Assembly (NCBI GenBank): GCA_016711225.1
Contig: JADJTK010000007.1
Location: 1 to 64,000, forward strand
DNA length: 64,000 nt
Reading direction: 5' to 3'
Source: Opitutaceae bacterium
GTDB lineage: Bacteria; Verrucomicrobiota; Verrucomicrobiia; Opitutales; Opitutaceae
Positions 37,378 through 47,211 of this stretch are shown one piece after another. How positions within the stretch are numbered: position 1 is the stretch's first letter; each line of letters opens with the position of its first letter. Both the position numbers and the translations under genes were made by a program. The notes beneath the pieces are model-generated. The model was not told the origin of the DNA. It worked only from the letters and a program-made list of their open reading frames with translations, and searched no databases.

Positions 37378-38109
37378 ATGCAACTGGACGAGTACCGCAA
37401 ACTCGCAGAAGTCGAAGACCGCATGTGGTATTTCCACGCGCTCAACCGCCGCGTCGCCCACTGGCTTGGCCGCACCCTGCCTGCCGGGCCCGCACACGTG
37501 CTCGACGCCGGCTGCGGCACCGGAGGCCTGATCAAGTCGCTCCGCGCTGCCAGCTCCCACTGGCGTCTCACCGGCTTGGATTTTATGCCACTGGCCTGCG
37601 AACTGGCCCGCGAACGCACCGGCGCCGAAATCGTCCAAGGATCCATCACGCAACTCCCGTTCCCGGACGCAACCTTCGATGCCGTCGTCTCGGCCGACGT
37701 CGTCTGCCAAGTCGACGACGGGGCCCGCGCGTTACGGGAGTTCGCCCGCTGTGTGCGCCCAGGGGGAGCGGTGCTGGTCAACGTTCCGGCCTTCAAATGG
37801 CTCTGGTCCTATCACGACGACACCTGCGAAACCAAACACCGCTACACTCGCCCCGAATTGACCGAGCTCTTCCGCGCGGCACAGATCGAGATAGTCTTCG
37901 CCTCGTACGCCAACTGCCTGCCGCTTCCGCTCATCTGGGCCCGACGCAAAATCTTCCGGCCGTCGCGCCCCACCAGCGACGTCCAGCAGTACTCCCCTCC
38001 CGTGGAGGCGCTGTTCGCCACCCTGGCTCGGGCCGAGTTCGCCTGGCAACGCCGTGGTCTGGCCTCGCCGTGCGGTAGCTCGGTCTTTGCTGTCGGTCGG
38101 CGACGCTAA
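37378..38109 (+). CDS. Class I SAM-dependent methyltransferase
   Basis: A 243-residue protein from ATG 37378 (MQLDEYRKLAEVEDRMWYFH). SAM motif I is VLDAGCGTGGLIKSL; LPFPDATFDAVVSADVVCQV and LREFARCVRPGGAVLVNVPA are the post-I and motif III regions. The HRYTRPELTELFRAAQIEIV segment is common in methyltransferases beside glycan and polyprenol genes. The next gene in the same direction is a large membrane protein, which suggests a surface-glycan role. Confidence 0.82.
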   Translation: MQLDEYRKLAEVEDRMWYFHALNRRVAHWLGRTLPAGPAHVLDAGCGTGGLIKSLRAASSHWRLTGLDFMPLACELARERTGAEIVQGSITQLPFPDATFDAVVSADVVCQVDDGARALREFARCVRPGGAVLVNVPAFKWLWSYHDDTCETKHRYTRPELTELFRAAQIEIVFASYANCLPLPLIWARRKIFRPSRPTSDVQQYSPPVEALFATLARAEFAWQRRGLASPCGSSVFAVGRRR

Positions 38110-38119
38110 GCTCCACCGC

Positions 38120-38177
38120 GTGGCGCAGGCCTCCGCGCCTGCGATGCCGGATTGCGCCGGCACGGAGGCCGGCGCAA
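38120..38177 (+). repeat. Two hairpin repeats with CTCCGY/ACGGAG loops
   Basis: GCAGGC-CTCCGC-GCCTGC at 38125-38142, in a 25-bp block (38120-38144) matching 33945-33969 at all but one position. Next to it is TTGCGCCGGC-ACGGAG-GCCGGCGCAA at 38152-38177, whose loop is the reverse complement of CTCCGT. Confidence 0.75.
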
Positions 38178-38253
38178 CGGAGAGAACAGTCCTCACTTCG
38201 GGCTTGCTTCACCCGGAGGAGGCGGCGCTTTTGGGCGCATCCAACCTACCGGC

Positions 38254-40421
38254 ATGCGCTCGGCGACCCACTCCTTCCTCCCGCGCTGGCTGCCCGCGCT
38301 GCTCGTCTTCACCGCCGCCGCCCTGCTGTGGGTGGGCTATACCGGCCGCTGGACCCGCGAGACCTGGACCACCGCCGAGGACTATGCCGGCGACCCCGGG
38401 GAAATCTACGCCCGGGTGCGCCTGGCGATGGACGATCCACTGCAACCCCTGCTCGGTTACTCGCACAGCGCCCGCCTGGCCGCCCCTTTCGGCGCCGATT
38501 GGGGCCCATACCCGATTAGCGACGCCCCCACCTTCGCCCTCGCCGGCCTGCTCGGCCGCCTCGTCGGCCCGGTGGCCGCGGTCAACCTGCTCGGCTGCGC
38601 GCTCATCGCCGCCGCCGCCCTCTCCTTCTTTGTCTGCGTGCGCCGACTGCGCTGGCGCCCCGAGTGGGCCGCCTGCGCCGCACTGCTCTTCGCCTTCAGC
38701 AACTACCACCTGCGCTGGCTGGTCACGCTGAGCTTTGTGCAGACCTGGACGCTGCCGCCCCTGCTGCTGCTGTGCGCCCTGGCCGCCCGCCCGGCGCCAA
38801 CGCTGCACAGCCACCGCCGCCTGCTCCCCTTGGCCGCCGCTCTCGGCCTCTGGCTTGGACTGGGCAACCCGTACTTCGTCTTCTTCGCCGGTTGCCTCAT
38901 CGCCGGGGCCGTCGCCCTCCACCGGCTACGCCGTGCGCCCTGGGCGCGCCTCGCCCCGCTGGCGCTGCTGACCGCTACCATGGGGCTCGCACTCGTGCTC
39001 GGCCATTGGGCGTTCATTGCCGCCAAGCTTGGCGGTAAGACCGGCACCGACCAATTCGACCGCGGCTACACCGGCGCCGAGCTCTACGCCCTCAAGCCGC
39101 TCGACCTCGTCGTCCCGCCCGAGGACCACCGCAGCCACCTGCTGCGCGACCTCGGCCGCATCTACGCCTCGGACACGGCGCTCAAGGGCGAACCCTTCTA
39201 CAACTACCTGGGGCTGCTCGGTGTCGCCGGGCTGGCGCTACTGGCCTTCACCGCCCTGCGCCGGATCGCCCGGCCGACGGCGCACCACCGCGTGCCCGAG
39301 GCCGCGCTGGGCGCGCTCTGGGCCGGACTGCTGGCCACCGTGGGCGGGGGCACTGCCGCCCTGGCGCTGGCGGGCGTCGACTGGTTTCGCGCCAGCAACC
39401 GTATCGGCGTCTTCTTCTCGCTGTGGGCGCTGTTCACCCTCTTTGGTGTCCTGCACCGCGCCACCCTCCCCCGCCCCCGCTGGCTGGCCCTCGCGCTGGC
39501 CGCCCTGCTCGGCGCAGCCGGCTGGTTCGAACAGACTCCGTGGTTCGACCACTCCGCCGCGCGCCGCCGTTCCGGCGCAGCGATAGCCGCCGACCGGGCC
39601 ACCGTGGCCGCGCTCGAGCAAGCCGCCGGACCCAGGGCAATGGTATTCCAACTACCCTTCGTGCCGTTTCCCGAGGCGGGGCGAACCGGACAACTCGCCG
39701 ACTACCAGCACTTCCGCCCCTTCCTCGCCTCCGAACACCTCCGCCTCTCCCTACGGCGCCCTGCGCAGCCCGGTCTCGTGGGGAGGCAGCCACCGCGCGC
39801 CTGACCGCGCCGGAGCTGGTGGCGCGCCTGCAGGAGGCCGGCTTTGGCGCCCTTTGGCTCGACCGGCGCGGCTATACCGACGAAGCGCTGCTCACCCAAC
39901 TACGCAGCCTCGGCCTGCCCGAAATCCCCTGCGCCCGCCCGGAGATCGTGATCTTCCGGTTACAGCCGCAGGCTCCCTCCGGGGTCCCAGACCGCAAGGA
40001 CCCTCGCCTCCTGCCACACTGGAGCGCCGCCACCGAGAATCCGCCCCCCGGCCAGCCCTGGCTGCTCGATCTGGGCGGTTGGTCGCCCGCCGAGCGTGCC
40101 TCTGGTCGGATCTGGCGCTGGGGGCGCCGCGAAGCCCGGGTGGGGCTCGACTGGGCGGGCCCGCCTCGCGCGGGCGAACTGCGGTTCACGGTCACGAGCG
40201 CAGCCGACGCCCCGTTGGCGATCCGCTGCGAGGGCCGCGAGCTCGGCCCCGTCGCCATCCAGGGTGGGCAGCGGCGGGAGGTGCGCCTGCCCTGCGCGCT
40301 CGCGCCCGGCCTCCAAGAATTGACTTTTCACTACTCGGGGCGGCTGCGCCGGCTGGGGCGCGACTCGCGCCAGATCGGTTTCATGGTCGAGAATCTGGAG
40401 TGGGTGCCGCGGCCGGAGTGA
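38254..40421 (+). CDS. Large multi-pass membrane protein, glycosyltransferase-like (frameshifted)
   Basis: ATG 38254 (MRSATHSFLPRWLPALLVFT) opens a protein of about 720 residues with roughly ten TM helices in the first 450. A loop after TM1 carries TAEDYAGDPGEIYARVRLAM and the core has FAFSNYHLRWLVTLSFVQTW. The topology and charged first periplasmic loop resemble membrane glycosyltransferases/oligosaccharide-transfer proteins of the GT-C type, but I cannot name the family. The frame shifts near 39755-39785 and resumes at RLTAPELVARLQEAGFGALW, ending in a soluble C-terminal domain (LDLGGWSPAERASGRIWRWG) at 40421. It likely acts at the inner membrane in surface-glycan assembly. Confidence 0.65.
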
Positions 40422-40430
40422 GTCGGAGTT

Positions 40431-40640
40431 TTCACCACAGAGGACACGGAGATCACAGAGATTCGGAGAGGGTTAACCGCAAGGAACGCAGAGAGCGCAA
40501 AGGCCGACAGAGGAATGGCCTCGAAACGCGAAGGAAACGCTGGGCCCGGAACCCTGAACCAAACAGGTCACAGAGCTCACGGAGGGGGAGGAGAACACAT
40601 AGAGACTCGCGAGTAGTGCAGGCGTCCTGCCTGCGTTCGG
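40431..40640 (+). repeat. Dispersed spacer repeat (CACAGAG/GGTTAACCGCA type)
   Basis: ACCACAGAGGACACGGAGAT, then CACAGAGATTCGGAGAGGGT, then TAACCGCAAGGAACGCAGAG form a repeat phrase common between genes of environmental bacteria. Its reverse-strand form occurs at about 4092-4135. A GCAGGCGTCCTGCCTGC hairpin closes the block near 40620. The remaining sequence to 40704 holds no gene. Confidence 0.55.
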
Positions 40641-40704
40641 CCCGTCTGCATTCATCGCTCTACCTGAGGTCGCCGGCACCCGCCGCGCCCAGTGGCCCGC
40701 TCCT

Positions 40705-41214
40705 CTAGGACGAGGCTCCAGGGATTGTCCGTTCATCCGTGCCCACCGGCTTCGCGGCGATCCAGCGGCGCGCCTTTTCTTCGGAATCGAACACCTCCAT
40801 CGTGAGATTTCGGGTACGATTCAAGGCGATGAAGATGCGCGCCAGGGCCAGGCTCTCGGGCGTGCGCGCCACCGCGGCCGAGCGCACCGGGTAGGGAATA
40901 ACCACCCGCTTACGCAGCAGCGACAGGGCGTAGGCGGCGATGGGCTGGAAGCTGTAGCCGGCGACCGCATCGAAAGTATGGAGCACGTCGGGGGCAAAAC
41001 CGAGCTCGGCGGCCAGCCGGGGCATCTCCCGGCCGATGGCCTGCAAATCCTCCTTGGCGACCACCCCCGACCAGGCGAGATGCACGATGCGGTCCTCGAT
41101 GGTGTAGGTGTATGGCACAGCGGTGATGCTTGCCGGTTCGGCGCCGGCGACAAGCGGGGAGTTGCGGTGCCGATCTGCCGTAGGAATACCGCTTGCCGAA
41201 GCCTGCTCAGGCAT
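40705..41214 (-). CDS. SpoIIAA/STAS-like small protein
   Basis: Soluble protein. The conserved part begins PYTYTIEDRIVHLAWSGVVA and ends TMEVFDSEEKARRWIAAKPV, a pattern of alpha/beta STAS-like or SpoIIAA-like proteins. The 32 residues before it look non-conserved, so the true start may be the GTG at 41118. No membrane segment. Function not known; such proteins often modulate signalling partners. Confidence 0.55.
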   Translation of the reverse strand: MPEQASASGIPTADRHRNSPLVAGAEPASITAVPYTYTIEDRIVHLAWSGVVAKEDLQAIGREMPRLAAELGFAPDVLHTFDAVAGYSFQPIAAYALSLLRKRVVIPYPVRSAAVARTPESLALARIFIALNRTRNLTMEVFDSEEKARRWIAAKPVGTDERTIPGASS

Positions 41215-41439
41215 TCGGCCCCCTTCGTCCGTCGATACGGGTCAGCCATCCTTCCACGTCTTTGAATCGGGCGTCCCACCTGCGCGGAGCCAAGCCGGAG
41301 CAAAGGCTCCGTTCGCGCGCTCGAGACCGATGGCAGCGAGGGCCGGCTCCCCGGCCAACAAGACCGCCCCCACCCCGTGAGCAACAGCACGTATTCCGCT
41401 ACTGACTTCGCTTCACCAAACACGAAAACTCGGTGCCAG

Positions 41440-42714
41440 ATGCGCCCGAACGTCCTCCGTGCCACCCTTGCGCTCCTCCTGCTCGCACCCACCGCCGGGT
41501 GCACGCGCCTGCCGCCGGCCGAGCACGCAGCCGCCCTCGCCACCACGCTCTCCGAGATCCGCGCCCAGTGCCCCGCCGATCCCACCGCCGAGCAGGCCAC
41601 CGATCTGGCGAAACCCGCCAAACAGGCCGCCAAGGCCTACACGGCGTTGGTCAAACTCCAGGAGCGACACCCGCAGGACATCGCCGTCGCCGCCGCCCGA
41701 ACACAGGCCGAACCAGTCTACGCCGAGGTGCGCCGCATCCACCGCTTGGCCACCGAACGCCACGACCTCGCCGATCTCATGGGCAGCCTGACCGTGCGCG
41801 GCTACCGCGCCGCCCGCAGCGTCGCCGTCCCCAAACTCCTCGCCACCTTCGCCACCGCCGCGCGCCAGGCCGCCACCACCGACAGCGCCAAGCTTCCCAC
41901 CCTAGTCCGCCAAGCCGCCGAGATCGCCGCCCTGCTGGCGGACATCCGGCCCGACAGCAGCAAATTCCAGCCGGCCCTCTTCACCAACGCCGATTGGCTG
42001 CTCGCCGCCGAGCGCATCGAATCCTTCAATCGCAACGAGCCCCCCGAGTTCGCCCTCGGGCTGGGCCTAGCCTACGCACTGCTCGGGAAGAGCGGTTTGG
42101 CGTTGGTCGAGTTCGAGCGCACGGCCCCCGAACGCTTCGCCGATCCGGCCCACGCCGTGTTCGTGCCGCTCGCGCGCGCCGTTGTCTTCAGCCGCCTCGG
42201 CTTCATCGAACTGGCCGCCCTCGAGGCGTCGAAGATCTCCGAAGACACCGAACAGGGTCGTCAACTGCTCGCCGCCGCCCACGCCGGCCTCGCCTACTTC
42301 TACACCTCGGAAAAGGACTGGAAGCAGGTCGACCGTGAACTCGCGCTCGCGGTGCGCGCCTGGCCGAACAACCCGCTCGTCGTCTTTCTTACCGGCGAGC
42401 GCCTCCTGGCGGACGGTCGCACGGAACAGGCGCTGGAGACCCTCACCCGCGCCACCGCCGGCACCGAGGGCGCCTGGCTCGCACCGCTGATCGAGCAACG
42501 CGTCCGTACGGTGCGCGACAGCAGCGGCGCACCGCCCCCGCTGGCATTCGACAGCGCCTTCACAGTGAAATGCACCCTGCGCCTGCTCATCCACGAGGCG
42601 AAGCAGAGTGGGGCGGGCCGCAAGCTGGCCGGCATCCTCGAAGCGGCACAACTGCTGCCATCTGCGCTTGAGGGTAGCGACCCGGAGCGCCCAGTCGCGG
42701 AAACGCCGCAGTAG
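41440..42714 (+). CDS. TPR-like lipoprotein
   Basis: A 424-residue protein. ATG 41440 gives a lipoprotein signal MRPNVLRATLALLLLAPTAG with Cys next, so the mature protein is lipid-anchored. The rest is almost wholly alpha-helical, rich in Ala/Leu/Arg, with TPR-like helical pairs in the second half (FALGLGLAYALLGKSGLALV; LLAAAHAGLAYFYTSEKDWK; VFLTGERLLADGRTEQALET). Probably a periplasm-facing scaffold of the outer or inner membrane; no specific partner is indicated. Confidence 0.72.
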   Translation: MRPNVLRATLALLLLAPTAGCTRLPPAEHAAALATTLSEIRAQCPADPTAEQATDLAKPAKQAAKAYTALVKLQERHPQDIAVAAARTQAEPVYAEVRRIHRLATERHDLADLMGSLTVRGYRAARSVAVPKLLATFATAARQAATTDSAKLPTLVRQAAEIAALLADIRPDSSKFQPALFTNADWLLAAERIESFNRNEPPEFALGLGLAYALLGKSGLALVEFERTAPERFADPAHAVFVPLARAVVFSRLGFIELAALEASKISEDTEQGRQLLAAAHAGLAYFYTSEKDWKQVDRELALAVRAWPNNPLVVFLTGERLLADGRTEQALETLTRATAGTEGAWLAPLIEQRVRTVRDSSGAPPPLAFDSAFTVKCTLRLLIHEAKQSGAGRKLAGILEAAQLLPSALEGSDPERPVAETPQ

Positions 42715-42758
42715 GTCCCCGTTTCACCCGGGACGAAAACAACCGATAGGACAGGCAT

Positions 42759-44002
42759 TTGCACCTCCGCCCGCCTACCGCTTCCTCCGCCCCGGCCCCA
42801 CGCCACGTCCACTGCCCGTCGTGCGCACGCCGCGCCCGCGGGGGGCCGCCGACCTGCCACCAGTTGACTGCGACGCCCGGTTGCGCTGGGCTGCTCATCG
42901 GAATCAGTCCGGCCGCCGACCGCTCGGCCAACGTCACCGGGGTGCTCCTGCTCCTGCTCACCCTGCTGGTGGCGGTCTGGTTTTACCGGCGGCTGGCACT
43001 GCGCATCCGGCGCTCAGAGCGCGAATTCCACAGCCTGCTCGAAGCCGCCCCGTTTGCCATCACGGTGACCCGACGCGCCTCCGGCGAGTTCCTCTTCGCC
43101 AATCAGCGCGCCATCGAACAGCTCGCCCTCGCCCCGACCAACTACCACTCCCAGAGTGTCCCCTACGCCCACGCCGATACCGACCGGCTGCATCTGCTGC
43201 GACGCCTCGAACGCGACGGGCGCATCCTCAACAAGGAGATGGAACTGGTTGCCTTCGATGGCCGCCGCTTCCCCGTGCTGGGCTCGATCGTCCCCATCGA
43301 TTTCGCCGGCGAGGAAGCGCTGATCGGGGCGTTCCAGGATATTTCCAATCTGAAGGCTACGGAGATGAAAGGCCGCTCCAGCGAGTCGCGGCTGCGGGCG
43401 CTCTTTGAAACCGTGCCCGACGGCATCGTCGTGCGCGGGGCCGACGGCACCATCCGGCAGGTTCGGAATCCTGCGCCACGTTGATCGGCGACACCGATCC
43501 CGCTCGCCACCTCGGCCACCCTATCCTCGATTTCGTCGCGGAAGCGGACCGACCGGTAGCGCGCGAGATGCTCGCCAAGGTATCGACGGGGCAGCCCCGG
43601 GAGACGATCCCCTACCGCATCGCCCGTCTCGACGGCACGCTGGTCTGGGTCGAGCCGCGCGGCGTACCCATCCTCGACCCGGTCACCGCCCAACCGATGA
43701 TCATCCTGGTACTGCGCAACATCACGCGGCGGCGCGAGGCACAGGAACAGCTCGCCGCCCACGCCACCAAGCTTCAAGAGGCGCTCAACCGCATCGCCCA
43801 TCTGCAAAACGAGATCGTACGCGTGTGCGCCTGGACCAAGCAGGTCAATGTGGACGGCAAATGGATTCCGATCGACCACTACCTGGCGAAGCACCTCGGG
43901 CTGAAGGTCTCCCACGGCATATCCGAGGAGGGCCTGGCCATGCTGGGCGCCCCGAAGGAAGAACCGCCGGAGCCCCAATCCGGAGCGGCCGGCACGCCGT
44001 AG
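42759..44002 (+). CDS. Membrane PAS-PAS sensor protein (one frameshift)
   Basis: A TM helix (VTGVLLLLLTLLVAVWFYRR) is followed by PAS 1 (REFHSLLEAAPFAITVTRRA), PAS 2 starting LRALFETVPDGIVVRGADGT and continuing after a one-base loss near 43473 into LIGDTDPARHLGHPILDFVA and a PAC-like end (IILVLRNITRRREAQEQLAA). A coiled coil then leads to a C-terminal module VRVCAWTKQVNVDGKWIPID. There is no kinase or cyclase domain. The start is uncertain: the frame opens at a weak TTG and the first 40 residues look non-coding. The C-terminal module matches a known PAS-associated motif that has lost its Cys residues. Confidence 0.65.
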
Positions 44003-44052
44003 TGCCGGCGTTGTTCGTCGCAAAACGCTCGAAGCACGCGTGCCGACAGGCC

Positions 44053-45225
44053 TCAATCCACCCGCAGGATATAGCCGCGCAGGTATTCACTCTCCGGCAT
44101 CGTCACCAGCACGGGATGATCCGGCGGCTGATGGCAGAACTCGAGCACCTGCACCTTGCGTTTGGCGTCGTGGGCGGCCTCCGCCACGACCTCCCGGAAC
44201 ACCTCCGCGGTCACGTGGTGCGAGCAGCTGTACGTGGCCAGCACCCCGCCGGGGGTGAGCCGCTTCATCGCCCGCAGATTGATCTCCTTGTAGCCGCGCA
44301 GCGCATTCTCCAGCGCGCTCTTGGAGCGGGCGAAGGGCGGCGGATCGAGCACGATCAGATCCCAGGCCTCGTCCTCGTCGCGCGCAGCCAAGTGGTCGAA
44401 CACGTTCACCACCGTGAACTCGGCGGCGACCCCGTTGCGCTCCGCGTTGCGGCGGGCCTGCACCACCGCCTCCTCCGAACTGTCGAGGCCGAGCACGCGC
44501 GTGGCCCCGGCCTTGGCGGCATGCAGGGCGAAGCTGCCCTGGTTGCAGAAACAGTCGAGCACGCGGCGCCAGGCAGCATAGCGGGCCACCTTCGCGTGTT
44601 CGCGGGTCTGATCGAGATAAAATCCGGTCTTCTGTCCGCCCTGCAGGTCGAGCCAGTAGTCCAACCCGCCAATACTCACCCAGCGCGGCTCGTAGGGCCG
44701 ACCCGAGAGCGTACGCACCTCCGAGGGCAAGCCCTCGAGACGGCGAACCGGAGCATCGTTGCGCACGATGATCTCCGCCGGGGCAAGCAACTCGCTTAGC
44801 GCCGCCAGCACCGCCTCCAGCAGGCGCTCGAGCGCCAGCGTCTGTGTCTGAACCACCAGCACATCGCCAAACTGGTCGACCACCAGACCGGGCAGGTCGT
44901 CGGATTCGCTCCACACCAGGCGGCGGGCATTGACCGGGGCCACATTGGGCTCGTTGCGCCGCGCGATGGCCCGCTGCAGCGCCGCACGGACAAAGGCCGC
45001 ATCGAAGGCTGCATGATCGCGGGTGAAGCGCCGCCACACGATCTGTGAGCGGCTGTTGTAGATCCCGCTGCCCATGAAGCGCCCGCGCGCATCACGGCAT
45101 TCCACTGTCGTGCCGTCGCACTCCGGAGGTAGCACCGCCTCCACCTCGTTGCCGAAGATCCACGGATGCCCGTGCAGGGCGCGGGCGGCGGCGTTGTGCT
45201 TCAGGCGGAGAGAAGGCGGATTCAT
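44053..45225 (-). CDS. Class I SAM-dependent rRNA methyltransferase, RlmI-like
   Basis: A 390-residue protein from ATG 45225 (MNPPSLRLKHNAAARALHGH). An N-terminal PUA-like domain (HPWIFGNEVEAVLPPECDGT; FMGSGIYNSRSQIVWRRFTR) precedes a Rossmann domain with LDCFCNQGSFALHAAKAGAT, LDSSEEAVVQARRNAERNGV and the catalytic-loop DLIVLDPPPFARSKSA. TYSCSHHVTAEVFREVV contains the conserved Cys near the C-terminus. Closest to RlmI, which makes m5C1962 in 23S rRNA; exact target is inferred from family. Confidence 0.88.
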   Translation of the reverse strand: MNPPSLRLKHNAAARALHGHPWIFGNEVEAVLPPECDGTTVECRDARGRFMGSGIYNSRSQIVWRRFTRDHAAFDAAFVRAALQRAIARRNEPNVAPVNARRLVWSESDDLPGLVVDQFGDVLVVQTQTLALERLLEAVLAALSELLAPAEIIVRNDAPVRRLEGLPSEVRTLSGRPYEPRWVSIGGLDYWLDLQGGQKTGFYLDQTREHAKVARYAAWRRVLDCFCNQGSFALHAAKAGATRVLGLDSSEEAVVQARRNAERNGVAAEFTVVNVFDHLAARDEDEAWDLIVLDPPPFARSKSALENALRGYKEINLRAMKRLTPGGVLATYSCSHHVTAEVFREVVAEAAHDAKRKVQVLEFCHQPPDHPVLVTMPESEYLRGYILRVD

Positions 45226-45260
45226 GGCTGCGACTGTCGCCGGGCGCTGGGCCGAGGGTA

Positions 45261-45295
45261 AACAAAAAAGCTCCCGGCCTCGCGAGCCGGGAGCT
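45261..45295 (-). terminator. Rho-independent terminator for the 56-aa gene
   Basis: Stem AGCTCCCGGC/GCCGGGAGCT (45269-45295) with a 7-base loop. On the minus strand it is followed by TTTTTT. It lies about 30 bp after the stop of the small membrane-protein gene at 45325 and before the RlmI-like gene, separating the two transcripts. Confidence 0.88.
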
Positions 45296-45324
45296 ACCCT
45301 AAACACAGTCCCCTGCAAAATTGG

Positions 45325-45495
45325 TCAGGCCGTCCGGGCCAGCGCCCCGATGGACGAGTGCGTCGCTTCGGGTTCGGCAATCACCATGAAACCGCGGGAC
45401 GTCTCGATGCCCACCGGGGCGCGCCGCATGGCGAGCAACATGGCGAACAGACCGGCAACGTGAACCAGGGCGACGATGGTGAAGAAGAGGGTCAT
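45325..45495 (-). CDS. Small single-TM protein, 56 aa
   Basis: ATG 45495 gives MTLFFTIVALVHVAGLFAML, then LAMRRAPVGIETSRGFMVIA and a short tail ending ALARTA. One TM helix at residues 3-23 with a positive stop-transfer. A strong terminator follows directly, supporting a real monocistronic small gene. No family recognised. Confidence 0.5.
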   Translation of the reverse strand: MTLFFTIVALVHVAGLFAMLLAMRRAPVGIETSRGFMVIAEPEATHSSIGALARTA

Positions 45496-46031
45496 GGAAG
45501 TGGGCTGGGAAGGGTTTCCTGTTGTGCCCATTGGATCGGTCATCTTTACGAACGCTTGAAAGAAACTTTCTGGGGTCGATTCCCCAAACCCCTTCCGGGA
45601 AGAACTCCCCGGCCTTCCCGGCCAAAACGGCATTTCCCGGCCCGGGCGCGCCCCGGCGCTTCCTCGTAAAAAACGCCACATAGGGGCCGGCCGCTGCCAC
45701 CGCCCGAGACCTCGGCCGGCGTAGCGAACGTCGCCTACGCCGCCGCTGGATACAGTGGTCCCACCTCGCCCGCGGCGGCCAACAAGGGTGCCACGCCACA
45801 GGTGCAGGTCCTTGAACCGGGCGCCACCGCCGGCCCTCCCGTCCCGCCTTGGGGCCACCCGCGCGCCGAGTATGCCAATACAGACCCAACGGCCCTCGCC
45901 GCGTCCATCAGCCTCCCCACCCCAGCCGACAACGCGCGCGGCCGCCGGGGAAGTTCCCCTCCACGAGAAAAGTGCGCCGACCCGCCCCCCTCGGTCAGCC
46001 GTTGTCCGAGGGGGGCGGGTAGAGTGGGCGC
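45496..46031. other. Intergenic region ending in a 15-bp hairpin
   Basis: About 540 bp with no supported gene. Near its right end is a perfect 15-bp stem, ACCCGCCCCCCTCGG (45980-45994) with CCGAGGGGGGCGGGT (46006-46020), 11-base loop, ending 11 bases before the ATG at 46032. There is no T-run, so it is not a typical terminator. Confidence 0.6.
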
Positions 46032-46508
46032 ATGAACTTCGTCGCCCTCCGCCACCCGCTGCTCGCCACCATCGCCCTCGACCTCGCCAGCCGCACCGCG
46101 CAACAACCCCCTCCCTACGCCCGCACCGCCGACCTCTGGCACTGTGCCCATTGCTTCGTGACAGACGACGCGCTCGCCTTCACCGCCGGCGACCCGGCCC
46201 GGCAGGGCGACCTGGGCATCCTCACCCGCCACGCCCGGCCGCTCTCCTGGCTGCTCTTCGCGCTGCGCGAGGACAGCCGGCTGACGGGCGGGCCTTGGGC
46301 CGAGCGCGAATTCTTCGGCCGGCTCGCGGATGCCGCCAACGCCTTCCTTGCCGCCCACCAGCCCGAGGAGGCGGACTGGCGCCCCTTGCTGCTGGCGGTG
46401 TTGCGCGAAGCCGGCGAGATCCTGCGCGAGCGCCACCGCCCGGAACCCCGCCGGCGTGCGCGGGTGCGGTCGCCGCGTTTCGCATTCGCCCATGGCTTGG
46501 CGGCCTAG
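46032..46508 (+). CDS. Hypothetical protein, 158 aa
   Basis: Unrecognised, mostly alpha-helical protein from ATG 46032 (MNFVALRHPLLATIALDLAS). It has two Cys in LWHCAHCFVTDDALAF (CxxC) that could bind metal or form a disulphide. The Arg-rich tail (ERHRPEPRRRARVRSPRFAF) is unusual. A strong hairpin sits just before the start codon and may influence translation. Confidence 0.45.
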   Translation: MNFVALRHPLLATIALDLASRTAQQPPPYARTADLWHCAHCFVTDDALAFTAGDPARQGDLGILTRHARPLSWLLFALREDSRLTGGPWAEREFFGRLADAANAFLAAHQPEEADWRPLLLAVLREAGEILRERHRPEPRRRARVRSPRFAFAHGLAA

Positions 46509-46662
46509 GCACGTCCCTACGCACCGAGGAACAGTGGACACGGGCGACCAGATTGAGCCGCCCCCTCGACGAGGAGACAGGGCCCGCTGCGGTGCCACCG
46601 GCATTTCCACACCCTCCCGAACGCGCTCGACAACGCCCCTGCAACCCCCGTTGCTGGGCATT

Positions 46663-47013
46663 GTGAGTTCGCCCACGGCAAGCCGGTCCTTCACCGCTCG
46701 GATCAAGGAGGCCGCCCTCGAAAAGGCCCTGGCACTATTTCTGCGCCCCAGACTCAAACGCTACGGCGAGATCCGCCGACTCCGCATCGACACGACCGCG
46801 AGGCGGCTGAGCGCCGAGCTGAGTCTGCACGGCGATCCCCTGCCACTGGAAATCTCTTCGGTGAGTTATCGAGTTCAGGAATCGGAGCGAGGCGCCTCGA
46901 TCGTGCTGTTCGACTTCAAGCTCTCGAAGGAGTGGATCCAACACCTGATCGATGATCGGTTTGCCGAAGTCGCTCTTCCGATCCCCGACTCCATCAAGCC
47001 GCTGATCGAGTAG
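46663..47013 (+). CDS. Hypothetical protein, about 116 aa
   Basis: Protein-like frame ending at 47013: ALEKALALFLRPRLKRYGEI, then RRLRIDTTARRLSAELSLHG, with DRFAEVALPIPDSIKPLIE at the end. The GTG at 46663 is the likely start; the open frame extends further upstream but without coding character. The fold looks alpha plus beta. No family recognised. Confidence 0.5.
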   Translation: MSSPTASRSFTARIKEAALEKALALFLRPRLKRYGEIRRLRIDTTARRLSAELSLHGDPLPLEISSVSYRVQESERGASIVLFDFKLSKEWIQHLIDDRFAEVALPIPDSIKPLIE

Positions 47014-47211
47014 CACCGCTGCCCGGCGGCCGGAGCAGCGGCCCGAGGAGGCCCCGGCTCTGCACCGCCTGCGTTCCGTCCTCCTTCGGCGGTCTCCCCC
47101 GCCCGCCCCGGGTCCACCCATGCCCCGTTCTGACTTCTGCGTTCAGCCTTCCCTCCCTCCCCCTTCTCCCTTGCCCCCCGGCGCCCGGCGCGGTTGCTTC
47201 ACCTCTCCTCC

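Noticed and set aside
40821..41633. 270-codon minus-strand frame near the STAS-like gene
   Set aside because: Overlaps the STAS-like gene in another frame and the lipoprotein start; Arg/Cys/Ser-rich translation without motifs.
45261..45295. Terminator for a + strand gene
   Set aside because: The A-run precedes the stem on the + strand, so the T-run follows it only on the minus strand.
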